Shown here: piece after piece, positions 1-8,296 of the stretch
Layout of the letters: every line of letters starts with the position of its first letter
Position numbering within the stretch: position 1 is the first letter of the stretch
DNA from: Streptomyces werraensis
Lineage (GTDB): Bacteria; Actinomycetota; Actinomycetes; Streptomycetales; Streptomycetaceae
Length of the DNA: 64,000 bases
Direction: 5' to 3'
NCBI GenBank assembly: GCA_014656175.1
Contig: BNBX01000002.1
Coordinates: 858,394 to 922,393 of the forward strand
Translations under genes and position numbers: made by a program
The notes under the pieces: generated by a model
Databases searched by the model: none
Seen by the model: the letters and a program-made list of their open reading frames with translations, nothing else
Told to the model about the DNA's origin: nothing

Positions 1-89
1 CGATGTCGGTGCTGCTCCTGCTGTTCCTGCTCGTCGTCACCGGCGTCTACCTGGCCCTCACCTCACGCGGACGGAGGACCGCCCAGTGA
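1..89 (+). CDS. Sugar ABC transporter permease, C-terminal end (partial)
   Basis: The window opens inside this gene. Only the last transmembrane helix is visible, a run of Leu and Val residues followed by a basic tail ending in Arg-Thr-Ala-Gln. The stop at 87-89 overlaps the GTG start of the next permease by four bases, the usual arrangement for the paired MalF/MalG-type membrane subunits of a carbohydrate importer. Identity as the first permease is inferred from this position and the hydrophobic character. The substrate-binding protein and the rest of this gene lie outside the window. Confidence 0.75.
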   Translation, partial: MSVLLLLFLLVVTGVYLALTSRGRRTAQ

Positions 90-946
90 GCACCCCTCGG
101 TCCCCGATGGCCCCGCCCCGCTTGTTCCTGTGGTCACGGCGGATCTTCCTGACGCTCCTCACCGGCTTCGTCCTGATCCCGGTGTACGTCATGCTGTCCA
201 GCTCGCTGAAGCCGCTCGCCGACGTCACCGGCACGTTCCGCTGGCTGCCGACCGAGCTGACGATCCGCCCGTACATCGACATCTGGTCCACCGTCCCGCT
301 CGGCCGCTACTTCGTGAACTCGCTGATCGTGGCGGGCGCGGCCACCGTCTGCTCGGTCGTCATCGCCGTCTTCTCCGCGTACGCCGTCAGCCGCTACTCG
401 TTCCGCGGCAAGCGCGTCTTCACGGTGACCGTGCTGTCGACCCAGATGTTCCCCGGCATCCTGTTCCTGCTGCCGCTGTTCCTCATCTACGTCAACATCG
501 GCAACGCCACCGGCATCGCCCTGTTCGGCTCCCGCGGCGGCCTGATCCTGACGTACCTCACCTTCTCGCTGCCGTTCTCCATCTGGATGCTGATCGGCTA
601 CTTCGACTCGGTGCCGCGCGACCTGGACGAGGCGGCGCTCGTGGACGGGTGCGGACCGCTCGGCGCGCTGTTCCGCGTCGTCGTCCCGGCCGCCGTCCCC
701 GGCATCGTCGCCGTCGCCGTCTACGCCTTCATGACGGCATGGGGCGAGGTCCTCTTCGCCTCCGTGATGACCAACGACACCACCCGCACCCTGGCGGTCG
801 GCCTCCAGGGCTACTCCACCCTCAACGACGTGTACTGGAACCAGATCATGGCCGCCTCCCTCGTGGTGAGCGTCCCCGTGGTCGCCGGATTCCTGCTCCT
901 CCAGCGTTACCTCGTCGCCGGACTGACGGCAGGCGCCGTCAAGTGA
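86..946 (+). CDS. Carbohydrate ABC transporter permease (MalG/LacG type)
   Basis: A 286-residue inner-membrane subunit of a CUT1-family sugar importer. About six hydrophobic helices are visible. The cytoplasmic coupling loop that docks on the ATPase is present as Asp-Glu-Ala-Ala-Leu-Val-Asp-Gly near residues 186-193, the EAA motif of the binding-protein-dependent permease family. The GTG start overlaps the stop of the upstream permease. The stop at 944-946 lies 27 bases before the beta-glucosidase start, so transporter and hydrolase are one operon. The substrate is probably a beta-linked disaccharide or short oligosaccharide (inference from the GH1 partner). No ATPase gene is present; Streptomyces often serve such importers with a shared MsiK-type ATPase. 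Confidence 0.92.
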   Translation: MSTPRSPMAPPRLFLWSRRIFLTLLTGFVLIPVYVMLSSSLKPLADVTGTFRWLPTELTIRPYIDIWSTVPLGRYFVNSLIVAGAATVCSVVIAVFSAYAVSRYSFRGKRVFTVTVLSTQMFPGILFLLPLFLIYVNIGNATGIALFGSRGGLILTYLTFSLPFSIWMLIGYFDSVPRDLDEAALVDGCGPLGALFRVVVPAAVPGIVAVAVYAFMTAWGEVLFASVMTNDTTRTLAVGLQGYSTLNDVYWNQIMAASLVVSVPVVAGFLLLQRYLVAGLTAGAVK

Positions 947-972
947 CCACCCCCCACCCCGAAAGGACCTCC

Positions 973-2331
973 GTGACCATCGACTACGCCGCCCTCCCCG
1001 ACGACTTCCTGTGGGGCACGGCCACCTCGGCCTACCAGATCGAGGGCGCCGTGGCGGAGGACGGCCGTTCTCCGTCGATCTGGGACACCTTCTCGCACAC
1101 CCCCGGCCGGATCGACAACGACGACCACGGCGACGTGGCCTGCGACCACTACCACCGCTGGCGCGAGGACATCACCCTGATGCGCCGCCTCGGCGCCAAC
1201 GCCTACCGGCTGTCCGTCGCCTGGCCGCGCGTCGTGCCCGGCGGTGACGGCCCGGTCAACGCGAAGGGCCTCGCCTTCTACGACCGGCTGGTCGACGGGC
1301 TCCTCGAGGCCGGCATCACCCCGTCCGTCACCCTCTACCACTGGGACCTGCCGCAGACCCTCCAGGACCGCGGCGGCTGGCCCGAGCGGGACACCGCCGA
1401 GCACTTCGCCGCGTACGCCTCCGCCGTCGCCGGACGCCTCGGCGACCGCGTCCACCACTGGGCCACCCTCAACGAACCCCTGTGCTCCGCCTGGATCGGC
1501 CACCTCGAAGGCAAGATGGCCCCCGGCTGGACCGACCTCACGGCGGCCGTCCGCGCCTCCTACCACCTGCTCCTCGGCCACGGCCTCGCCGCCCGCGCCA
1601 TCCGCGCCGCCGCCCCGAACGCCCAGGTCGGCATCGTCAACAACCTGTCCACCATCCACCCGGCGAGCGACAGCCCCGAGGACCGCGCCGCCGCCGTCCG
1701 CATGGACGGCCACACCAACCGCTGGTGGCTCGACCCGGTCCACGGCCGCGGCTTCCCCACCGACATGCGCGAGGTCTACGGCGTCGACCTCCCCGAACGG
1801 CCCGGCGACCTCGAGACCATCGCGGCCCCGCTCGACTGGCTCGGCCTCAACTACTACTTCCCGCAGGTGGTCGCCGCCGACCCGGACGGCCCCGCCCCCT
1901 ACGCCGCGCCCGTCCGCCGCGACGGCGTACCGCGCACCGGCATGGACTGGGAGATCGACCCGACCGGCATCGAGGACCTCCTGCTGCGCCTCACCGACGA
2001 GTACGGCGCCCGCCGGCTCTACGTCACCGAGAACGGCTCCGCCTTCCCGGACGTGGTCCGCCCCGACGGCACCGTCGACGACCCCGAGCGTCAGGACTAC
2101 CTCACCCGGCACATCGCAGCCTGCGCCTCCGCCGCCCGCAAGGGCGCCCCGCTGGCCGGCTACTTCGCCTGGTCCCTGCTCGACAACTTCGAGTGGGCGT
2201 ACGGCTACGACAAGCGCTTCGGCCTGGTCCACGTCGACTACGCCACCCAGGCGCGCACCATCAAGGGCTCGGGACACCGGTACGCGGACATCATCCGCGG
2301 GCACGGGGAGCGGGTGCGGAAGGCGGCGTGA
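973..2331 (+). CDS. GH1 family beta-glucosidase
   Basis: A cytoplasmic 452-residue glycoside hydrolase family 1 enzyme releasing glucose from beta-glucosides brought in by the preceding transporter. The family signatures are clear: an N-terminal [12 protein letters not shown]-like block, the acid/base Thr-Leu-Asn-Glu-Pro with Glu168, and the nucleophile Tyr-Val-Thr-Glu-Asn-Gly with Glu353. Length is normal for the family. I prefer GTG at 973 because GAAAGGA at 961-967 sits at good distance. An in-frame GTG at 943, overlapping the permease stop, would add ten residues and cannot be excluded. There is no signal peptide. Confidence 0.95.
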   Translation: MTIDYAALPDDFLWGTATSAYQIEGAVAEDGRSPSIWDTFSHTPGRIDNDDHGDVACDHYHRWREDITLMRRLGANAYRLSVAWPRVVPGGDGPVNAKGLAFYDRLVDGLLEAGITPSVTLYHWDLPQTLQDRGGWPERDTAEHFAAYASAVAGRLGDRVHHWATLNEPLCSAWIGHLEGKMAPGWTDLTAAVRASYHLLLGHGLAARAIRAAAPNAQVGIVNNLSTIHPASDSPEDRAAAVRMDGHTNRWWLDPVHGRGFPTDMREVYGVDLPERPGDLETIAAPLDWLGLNYYFPQVVAADPDGPAPYAAPVRRDGVPRTGMDWEIDPTGIEDLLLRLTDEYGARRLYVTENGSAFPDVVRPDGTVDDPERQDYLTRHIAACASAARKGAPLAGYFAWSLLDNFEWAYGYDKRFGLVHVDYATQARTIKGSGHRYADIIRGHGERVRKAA

Positions 2332-2345
2332 GCGTGTGACGCCGA

Positions 2346-2370
2346 TGGGCGCGGGCAGGGTCCGCGCCCA
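2346..2370. terminator. Hairpin between convergent genes
   Basis: A perfect nine-base inverted repeat, TGGGCGCGG (2346-2354) and CCGCGCCCA (2362-2370), with a seven-base loop. It sits 14 bases after the beta-glucosidase stop and 14 bases before the end of the convergent tautomerase gene, so it can terminate both transcripts. There is no U tract, as is common in actinobacteria. Confidence 0.65.
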
Positions 2371-2384
2371 CCGGCGGCCGCGGG

Positions 2385-2594
2385 TCAGGCGTCGCCGTTG
2401 AGCAGGGCGGCGGTGAGGACGTGACCGCCCACGCCCCAGCCGCCGTCGGCGACCTCGTCGACGAGCACCACGGTGGTGGCGCGGGCGCGCTCACCGTAGA
2501 TCTCCGCGTAGAGATCGGTGGTGCGCTCGACGATCTTCTTCTTGTCGTCGGGGCTGAGGGTGTCCGCGGGGACCTTGAAGTGGGCGAAAGGCAT
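2385..2594 (-). CDS. 4-oxalocrotonate tautomerase family protein
   Basis: A 69-residue protein beginning Met-Pro-Phe-Ala-His. After Met removal the N-terminal Pro is the catalytic base of the tautomerase superfamily, and the length matches the short 4-OT-type monomers that form hexamers. The ATG at 2594 is preceded by AAGGAGT, an excellent ribosome site, so upstream in-frame starts are rejected. It lies 116 bases downstream of the short-chain reductase on the same strand and is probably cotranscribed with it. The natural substrate cannot be read from the sequence; such proteins act on enol/keto acids or conjugated carbonyl compounds. Confidence 0.88.
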   Translation of the reverse strand: MPFAHFKVPADTLSPDDKKKIVERTTDLYAEIYGERARATTVVLVDEVADGGWGVGGHVLTAALLNGDA

Positions 2595-2710
2595 GAGTGG
2601 TACTCCTTGAGAGTTCTGTGGGAAGTGGCGGACGCGATACGGGCACCGTAGGGACGCCTCCCGGGTGGCCGGCACGTCCTGGGTGACCGGCAGGGCGACC
2701 GGCGGGAGGC

Positions 2711-3472
2711 TCAGACCATTCCGCCGTTGGCCCGCAGGACCTGGCCGTTCACCCAGTGCCCCGCCGGGCCGGTGAGGAAGGCGGCGACCCGGGCGATGTC
2801 CTCCGGGGTGCCCAGCCGCTCCAGCGGCGGGGTCTTCGCGAGCCTGTCGATCTCCTCCGGCGTCTTGCCGTCGAGGAACAGGTCGGTGGCCGTGGGGCCG
2901 GGGGCGACGGTGTTCACCGTGATGTCCCGTCCGCGCAGTTCGCGGGCGAGGATCAGGGTGATCGACTCGACGGCGGCCTTGCTCGCGACGTACGCGCCGT
3001 AAGCGGGGAACTGCGCTCCGACCACGGAGGTCGACACGCCGAGGAAGGAGCCGCCGGACCGCAGCCGCCGAGCGGCCTGCTGGGCCACCACGAAGGCGCC
3101 GCGGATATTGGTGCGGTGCATCGCGTCGAGGGCGGCCAGATCGAGGTCGGCGACGGGCGAGAGGACGAGGCGGCCGGCGGCGTTCACCACGACGTCCACG
3201 CCGCCGAACTCCTGCTCCGCCCGGTCGAACAGCGCGGCGACCGCGTGCTCGTCCGCCACGTCCGCCCGTACGGCGATCGCCTTCCCGCCGTCCGCCGTGA
3301 TCGCCTTCACGGTCTCCTCGGCCGAGGCCGTGTCCCTGGTGTAGTTCACCACCACCGCGAGACCGTCGCGGGCGAGCTGGAGCGACACCGCGCGGCCGAT
3401 GCCGCGCGAACCGCCGGTGACGACGGCGACCCGTTCGGGAGCCGGTGTGCGAAGGCTGTCATTCGTAGTCAT
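2711..3472 (-). CDS. SDR family NAD(P)-dependent oxidoreductase
   Basis: A 253-residue classical short-chain dehydrogenase/reductase. The dinucleotide-binding Thr-Gly-Gly-Ser-Arg-Gly-Ile-Gly lies at residues 19-26, Asn-Ala-Ala-Gly at 97-100, and the catalytic Tyr161-x-x-x-Lys165 with an upstream Ser near 147-149. The C-terminal half resembles 3-oxoacyl-ACP-reductase-like members (Pro-Gly-x-x-x-Thr, and Gly-x-x-Leu-x-x-Asn-Gly-Gly at the end), but substrate is unknown. ATG at 3472 follows a GTGGAGG ribosome site. It is transcribed divergently from an XRE/MmyB regulator across a 97-base gap holding a strong palindrome, so it is probably that regulator's target together with the tautomerase. Confidence 0.93.
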   Translation of the reverse strand: MTTNDSLRTPAPERVAVVTGGSRGIGRAVSLQLARDGLAVVVNYTRDTASAEETVKAITADGGKAIAVRADVADEHAVAALFDRAEQEFGGVDVVVNAAGRLVLSPVADLDLAALDAMHRTNIRGAFVVAQQAARRLRSGGSFLGVSTSVVGAQFPAYGAYVASKAAVESITLILARELRGRDITVNTVAPGPTATDLFLDGKTPEEIDRLAKTPPLERLGTPEDIARVAAFLTGPAGHWVNGQVLRANGGMV

Positions 3473-3504
3473 GCCTCCACGGTGCGCGGTCCCGGCAGGC
3501 GCAA

Positions 3505-3525
3505 CCAGGGGATGCCATCCCCTGG
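3505..3525. promoter_or_regulatory. Candidate operator: perfect 21-base palindrome with tandem repeat
   Basis: CCAGGGGATG and CATCCCCTGG flank a single central C at 3515, a perfect ten-base inverted repeat. The right arm merges into a tandem 11-base repeat CCCCTGGGTCG at 3519-3529 and 3530-3540. The site lies between the divergent reductase (start 3472) and the XRE/MmyB regulator (start about 3570). The position and symmetry suggest a dimer-binding operator for that regulator (inference). Confidence 0.7.
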
Positions 3526-3569
3526 GTCGCCCCTGGGTCGGCGCTACGGCCGGGCACAGAATGGTGCAC

Positions 3570-4430
3570 ATGGGTTCTGCGAAGTACACCGAGCTCGGAG
3601 CGTTCCTGCGGTCGCGCCGGGACCGCATCCGCCCGGCGGACGTGGGCCTCCCCGCCGGCCCGCGGCGCCGGGTGCCCGGTCTGCGCCGGGAGGAGGTCGC
3701 CCAGCTCGCCGGGGCATCGGTGGACTATTACAACGAGCTCGAACGCGGGGCGGGCTCCCAGCCCTCCGAACAGATGATCGCCGCCCTGGCCCGGGCGCTG
3801 CGCCTGACCGCCGACGAGCGCGACTACCTCTACCGCTTGGCGGACCGCCCCGTGCCCGCCCCGGGAGGGGCGACCGCGCACGTCCACCCCGGCATGCTCG
3901 ACCTGCTCCAGCGGATGCCGGCCACACCCGCGCAGGTCATCACCGACCTCCATGTCACCCTGGTGCAGAACCCGCTTGCGGTGGCGCTGCTCGGTGACCA
4001 GTCGGGATTTCGCGGGCCCCGCGCCAGCTTCGTCCACCGATGGTTCACCGAACCCGAGGCGCGGCAGCTCTACCCGGAGGCCGATCACGCCACCCAGTCG
4101 CGGGCGTTCGTCGCCGACCTGCGGGCGGCCGCCGCCCGCAGGGACGCCAAGGACACCGAGGCCGCGTCGATGGTCCGCTCCCTGCTGCACGCCTCGCCGG
4201 AGTTCGCCGCCCTCTGGGCCGACCACGACGTGGCGTTCCGCCGCGACGACCGCAAGCGGATCCGCCACCCCGCCCTCGGGGTCGTGGAGGTCAACTGCCT
4301 GAACCTGTTCAGCGAGGACGGCCGACAGCGCCTGCTGTGGTTCACCCCGGCGCTGGGCACCGACAGCGCGGACCTGCTCGATCTGCTCGCGGTCCTCGGC
4401 ACACAGGACGTGGTCGAGTCCGGGGCGTGA
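3570..4430 (+). CDS. XRE-type regulator with MmyB-like ligand-binding domain
   Basis: About 286 residues. The N-terminal helix-turn-helix shows the actinobacterial signature Val-Pro-Gly-Leu-Arg-Arg-Glu-Glu-Val-Ala-Gln-Leu-Ala-Gly followed by Tyr-Tyr-Asn-Glu-Leu-Glu-Arg-Gly. The rest (about residue 100 to the end) matches the MmyB-like domain thought to bind small hydrophobic ligands. These regulators usually control an adjacent divergent reductase gene, as here. Start choice is uncertain: ATG at 3570 gives the usual family N-terminus, but ATG at 3561, three codons earlier, is in frame, and neither has a clear ribosome site. The operator palindrome lies immediately upstream, suggesting autoregulation. 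Confidence 0.9.
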   Translation: MGSAKYTELGAFLRSRRDRIRPADVGLPAGPRRRVPGLRREEVAQLAGASVDYYNELERGAGSQPSEQMIAALARALRLTADERDYLYRLADRPVPAPGGATAHVHPGMLDLLQRMPATPAQVITDLHVTLVQNPLAVALLGDQSGFRGPRASFVHRWFTEPEARQLYPEADHATQSRAFVADLRAAAARRDAKDTEAASMVRSLLHASPEFAALWADHDVAFRRDDRKRIRHPALGVVEVNCLNLFSEDGRQRLLWFTPALGTDSADLLDLLAVLGTQDVVESGA

Positions 4431-4619
4431 GGGACCCGGTCGACCGGGGGTGCTCCGGCAGGCACGGCCGTCGTGACCTGCGCCGGGCCCACCTCACCCC
4501 TCTCCTTGTTGCCAGGTAACCTCGTCCACATCAACGCGGCCCGACGGGCTTCCGCTCCACCCCCTTTCTTCGCACGGGTCCTGCACATCCTGAGCGCACT
4601 GGCGCGGCCTGTGCCGTCC

Positions 4620-4718
4620 GGCGGACCGGCCCGTGCCCGCCCCGGCCGGCCCCGCGGCACACATCCACCCCGGCTGCTCGACCTGCTGCCGGTGGTGGGC
4701 ACGCAGGACGCCTCCTGA
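4620..4718 (+). pseudogene. Remnant of a second XRE/MmyB regulator gene
   Basis: Roughly 100 bases resembling two separate parts of the regulator ending at 4430. The first part encodes Ala-Asp-Arg-Pro-Val-Pro-Ala-Pro, then an Ala-His-Ile-His-Pro-Gly stretch matching the linker region of that regulator. After a frame change it encodes Leu-Leu-Asp-Leu-Leu and Val-Gly-Thr-Gln-Asp, matching its last twelve residues, followed by a stop. The central domain is missing. The pattern fits an internally deleted tandem duplicate. No start or ribosome site supports expression. Confidence 0.6.
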
Positions 4719-4838
4719 GGCGCGTCGCATGTATCCCTTGCCGTGGCCTCGCGGTGTGTGATCGGATCGGACCAGCATCGCGTGCCGGTGACGGACAGCG
4801 TCAGGCATGGAGGTGCGGAACCGAAGGGACTGCCACAC

Positions 4839-5339
4839 GTGGCCTCCCACAACACCGACCGCGCGGCTGCTCTCAGCCTGCAACTCTCCCAAGCCCATCA
4901 GGAACTCCGCAGCAGGCTGAACGACCTCAGGACGGGGCTCGGACGCCGGCACCTGGGCGACGACACACTCGCCATGCGCTGCCTGGCCTTCTGCGACGCG
5001 TTGACCACGCACCACGAGGGCGAGGACGACGGGATGTTCGCCCAACTGCTGCGCGAGCGGCCCGACCTCGCCGAGACGGTCACCAAACTCGTGCAGGACC
5101 ACGGATTGATCGCTTCGATCCTGACCCAGGTGCGCGAACTCGCCGACCGGGCTCTCGGAGCGCGTGGTCCGGAGCTGGAAGCGATCGGTCGTGAGCTCGA
5201 CGGACTCGCGGCGATCATGGAAAGCCACTTCAGCTACGAGGAGCGGGCCATCGGCGAGGCGCTGGACGACGGCGGCGACGGCACCGGCTGGACCGAACCC
5301 GTCTTCCGGTTCGAAGGACAGGTGAGGCCGGCCCTCTGA
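4839..5339 (+). CDS. Hemerythrin-like domain protein
   Basis: A 166-residue all-helical protein with the metal-ligand pattern of the hemerythrin/HHE family: His20, His58 or His59 with Glu62 (His-x-x-x-Glu), His88, and His130-x-x-x-Glu134. Such proteins carry a diiron site and bind O2 or respond to oxidative or nitrosative stress; which applies here cannot be told. I chose GTG at 4839 because GAAGGG lies about ten bases before it and homologues begin near the first helix; an in-frame ATG at 4743 is possible but would add an unstructured stretch. It converges with the DUF5682-like gene. Confidence 0.85.
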   Translation: MASHNTDRAAALSLQLSQAHQELRSRLNDLRTGLGRRHLGDDTLAMRCLAFCDALTTHHEGEDDGMFAQLLRERPDLAETVTKLVQDHGLIASILTQVRELADRALGARGPELEAIGRELDGLAAIMESHFSYEERAIGEALDDGGDGTGWTEPVFRFEGQVRPAL

Positions 5340-5357
5340 GAAGAGCCGGCCGCACCT
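5320..5357. terminator. Bidirectional hairpin overlapping the hemerythrin stop
   Basis: A long imperfect hairpin. AGGTG (5320-5324) pairs with CACCT (5353-5357), GGCCGG (5326-5331) with CCGGCC (5346-5351), and CTC (5334-5336) with GAG (5343-5345), leaving a six-base loop and a two-base bulge. It lies between convergent genes and overlaps the hemerythrin stop codon. Confidence 0.6.
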
Positions 5358-5362
5358 CGTCG

Positions 5363-8296
5363 TCACGCGTCGGCGAGCAGCGCCTCAAGGGCCTCGGCTG
5401 CGGCGGGGTGGCTGGCTGCCAGGGCCGTTCCCGGCGCACCGGCATCGCCGGCCGGCGCCCAGCCCCCGTCACACCCCAGCAGCTCCGCCACCGCGTCGCA
5501 CGCTGCCGGGTGGGCGGCGAGCAGGGTCGCGCCCGCGTGCGGCACGGCGGACGACCCCTGCTGCTGCCAGCCGTCCTCGCACCCCAGCAGCCCCGCCACC
5601 GCATCGCACGTCGCCGGGTGGGCCGCGAGCAGGGCGGCACCCCGGGGTGCCTGGGCGGCGGTGGCCGTGAGCCGGGACCGCGAAGCCGCGAACGGGTCCT
5701 CCTGCGGCTGCCGCCACGGCGGCACCCACGTGTCCAGCGCCTGCAGCCGGCCAGGGAAGACGCGGCCCGCCTCGCGTATCAGCAGCGGCGCCAGGTCCGC
5801 CGCGCCCTTGCGCAGGGTGGTGATCAGCAGCGGCAGCCACGGCAGCAGCACCGTGTCCGGCAGGCGGCCGAACGCGTTCGACACCGCCTCCACCACCACG
5901 TCCGCCAGCCCCGGCACCGGCTCCAGTGCGTGCACGAAGCCGTTGAGGTAGCGCGGATAGGAGGGCACCACGAGCGGGTTGTCCAGCAACGCGTCGCACC
6001 GGGCGCGCAGTTGTGCGCGCGACAGTGTGCCGAGCTGGACCTGCGCCGCCCACAGCAGGGCCGTCTTCGACGGGTCCTCCGGGTGTGACTGGGCCACCGC
6101 CAGCTCCAGCTGCGTACGGTCGCAGCCCAGGGACAACGCCAGGCTCTCCATGCTGAACAGGAACCCCAGCATCGCCGCGACCTGTCCCACCGTCGCGTCC
6201 TCGTCGCGGAACGCCGTTGGCAGCAGCGTGCAGTAGTGGGCGTACCCCGTCCTCACGAAGGACTCGATCCACGCCGGGAGTTCCGGCCGGCTCGTGCGGT
6301 AGTACGCCAGCAGCGTCCGCGCCCGGCGCAGCACCTCCGGCGCCCCGTCGACCGTGCGTTCCGCGGACAGCACCTTCAGCGCGTGCGTGCCCAGCTCGTC
6401 CGCCAGCCGCCCGCTGCGCAGGTACAGCAGGCTGTCCTCGACGGCTGCCAGCACGCCCGCCGTGGTCGCCCGCGGACCGTACGCCTCGCGCCGCAGCCGC
6501 TGCTCCAGTACCTGCTCGATGCTGACGCCCTCGTAGCCGAGCTCGATGAGCGCACGCTGGTGGGTGCCGAGAGCCAGGTCCCAGGACTCCTGGATGGACC
6601 GCTCACCGAGCCGCCGCTCACCCATGATCGGGCGGGCCGCGGCCGCCGGCATCAGCCGCCGCAGCATCCACAGCACGTCCGAGCAGGCCTCCAGCTCCGG
6701 CCGGCCGGCCATGTCCAGCAACGCCCGCTGCACGCCGCGCTGCTGCAGCTTCAGCCCCAGCGGCTCCAGCCGGTCGTACACGTCCCGGGCGAGCGGCGGC
6801 AGCGCCTCGTAGCCCACCTGTCCGATCCGGTCGCCGCCCATCATGATCTCGACGAGCCGCCGCACGTCCCGGCGCCCGGGCACCCGGTCCTTCTCGATGC
6901 AGGTGACCGCCGCGTCCTGGAAGTCGTACGGCGTCGGCTTGGCCCGGTCCCGCATCCCGGCGAGCAGGATCGACGTCTCGAAGACGGCGATGGCGTCCGC
7001 CGTGGAGGCCAGGTAGCCGTTGCGGCGGGCCGCCCGCACGATGTCCACGGACCAGCCGAGCAGCTCCGCCTCGTCCAGGCCGTCCAGCACGGGCGGCCGC
7101 TGCAGGAACCCGGACAGCCGGTCCGTCGCGGGAGCCGGGACCGCCGGCGCGGCGGCGTGCGACGCCCTCTTCGCGCGGGAGGTGCGCGCCCCCGCCTGGC
7201 CCTCCAGCCGGTACGGCCGCACCCGCGTCCGCTTCAGGCTCTTCTGCCACTGCGTCGCCGCGATCGACACCGAGCCGGGCGCCAGGCCGAACTGCGCCTC
7301 GATCGCCGCGTGACTCGACGGGATCAGCCCGTACTGCCAGGTGGTCGCCGTGCGAGGCGAGACGGTAAAGGAGTCCGAGCGCCCGTCCACGCCGAACTCC
7401 TCCACCCGGCTCGCCGCATGGAACGCCCCGCACACGTACAGGCAGTCCTCCGGGTCCGTGCCCGTCGCCGCCATGTGCTCGCGCATCCGCGTCCACATGT
7501 AGCGCTCGCGGTCCTCGTCCACCCGGACCCGGTCGCCGTCGCCCGGCGCGAGCCGCCGGAACAGGCTGCCGATGAGGAACATGACCTGGCGGTAGGTGTC
7601 GTGGTCGCTCTCCCCGAGCGGGACCTCGACGTACTGGTGCCACCACTCCGACCAGTGCCGCACCTTCCCGTGGCGCAGCAGATGCTCCTCCAGCTCGGCG
7701 AACCTGGGGCGCAGGTCGCCGATCCCGACGCCGACCGCCTCGCCGTGCAGCGCCGCCTCCTCGGATTTCGGCGCCTCCTCCGCCTCGGTCGAAGTCCCGT
7801 CCGTACGCGCGGCGTCGTCCCACTGGAAGACGTGGTCGGAGGAGCGGTCGACCAGCACCAGTTCCACGCCCGGCGTGTCCAGCGCGTAGGCGATCGCCTG
7901 GTACTCCGCGGACGCCTCCGTGATCGGCGCGACCACCGACAGCGGCGCCCATTCCTGCGGGAACCCGTCGATGTCACCGGCGAAGGCCTGCACCGCCACG
8001 GGCAGCCGGCAGTTGCGCAGTTCGGTCAGCAGCGGAGCCATGTCCTCGCACAGCTCCAGGTAGACCACCTTGGGCTGCTTCTCCCGCAGGCGGCGGGCCA
8101 TGGCCAGCGCGGAGGCGGGGGAGTGGTGGCAGACCGGGAAGATCTCCAGCGGCTCCCGCACCGCCCGGTCGACGTCGTCGACCATGCCCAGGAGGATGCC
8201 CTCCAGCGCGTCGGGACAGCCCGCGAACTCGGTCGCCGCCTCCTGCAGTTGCGTACGCAGCGCGGTGAACACACCGCTCGCCCGGGGCCCGCTCAC
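5363..8296 (-). CDS. DUF5682-like protein of a MoxR/VWA island
   Basis: A 977-residue cytoplasmic protein without signal peptide or transmembrane helices. It matches my recollection of the DUF5682 family: an N-terminal Val-Cys-His-His-Ser-Pro motif, a Leu-Glu-Leu-Cys-Glu-Asp block and a conserved Cys-Gly-Ala-Phe-His-Ala motif. Function is unknown; the family occurs with MoxR-type ATPases and VWA proteins, probably as a chaperone-system partner. The GTG start at 8296 overlaps the stop of the AAA ATPase by four bases, so the two are translationally coupled. The last 100 residues are three copies of a roughly 36-residue repeat built on Leu-Ala-Ala-His-Pro and Asp-Ala-Val-x-x-Leu-Leu-Gly, probably a helical repeat used for protein binding. 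Confidence 0.85.
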   Translation of the reverse strand: MSGPRASGVFTALRTQLQEAATEFAGCPDALEGILLGMVDDVDRAVREPLEIFPVCHHSPASALAMARRLREKQPKVVYLELCEDMAPLLTELRNCRLPVAVQAFAGDIDGFPQEWAPLSVVAPITEASAEYQAIAYALDTPGVELVLVDRSSDHVFQWDDAARTDGTSTEAEEAPKSEEAALHGEAVGVGIGDLRPRFAELEEHLLRHGKVRHWSEWWHQYVEVPLGESDHDTYRQVMFLIGSLFRRLAPGDGDRVRVDEDRERYMWTRMREHMAATGTDPEDCLYVCGAFHAASRVEEFGVDGRSDSFTVSPRTATTWQYGLIPSSHAAIEAQFGLAPGSVSIAATQWQKSLKRTRVRPYRLEGQAGARTSRAKRASHAAAPAVPAPATDRLSGFLQRPPVLDGLDEAELLGWSVDIVRAARRNGYLASTADAIAVFETSILLAGMRDRAKPTPYDFQDAAVTCIEKDRVPGRRDVRRLVEIMMGGDRIGQVGYEALPPLARDVYDRLEPLGLKLQQRGVQRALLDMAGRPELEACSDVLWMLRRLMPAAAARPIMGERRLGERSIQESWDLALGTHQRALIELGYEGVSIEQVLEQRLRREAYGPRATTAGVLAAVEDSLLYLRSGRLADELGTHALKVLSAERTVDGAPEVLRRARTLLAYYRTSRPELPAWIESFVRTGYAHYCTLLPTAFRDEDATVGQVAAMLGFLFSMESLALSLGCDRTQLELAVAQSHPEDPSKTALLWAAQVQLGTLSRAQLRARCDALLDNPLVVPSYPRYLNGFVHALEPVPGLADVVVEAVSNAFGRLPDTVLLPWLPLLITTLRKGAADLAPLLIREAGRVFPGRLQALDTWVPPWRQPQEDPFAASRSRLTATAAQAPRGAALLAAHPATCDAVAGLLGCEDGWQQQGSSAVPHAGATLLAAHPAACDAVAELLGCDGGWAPAGDAGAPGTALAASHPAAAEALEALLADA
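5474..5638. repeat. 108-base-period repeat inside the DUF5682-like gene
   Basis: Two 57-base blocks, 5474-5530 and 5582-5638, are nearly identical at DNA level and lie 108 bases (36 codons) apart. A more diverged third copy lies near 5378-5428. They encode the C-terminal Leu-Ala-Ala-His-Pro repeats. The close DNA identity of the first two copies indicates recent duplication or gene conversion. Confidence 0.75.

Noticed and set aside
943..972. Earlier GTG start for the beta-glucosidase
   Set aside because: Not excluded, but GTG 973 has the better ribosome site, and the extra ten residues are not part of the GH1 fold.
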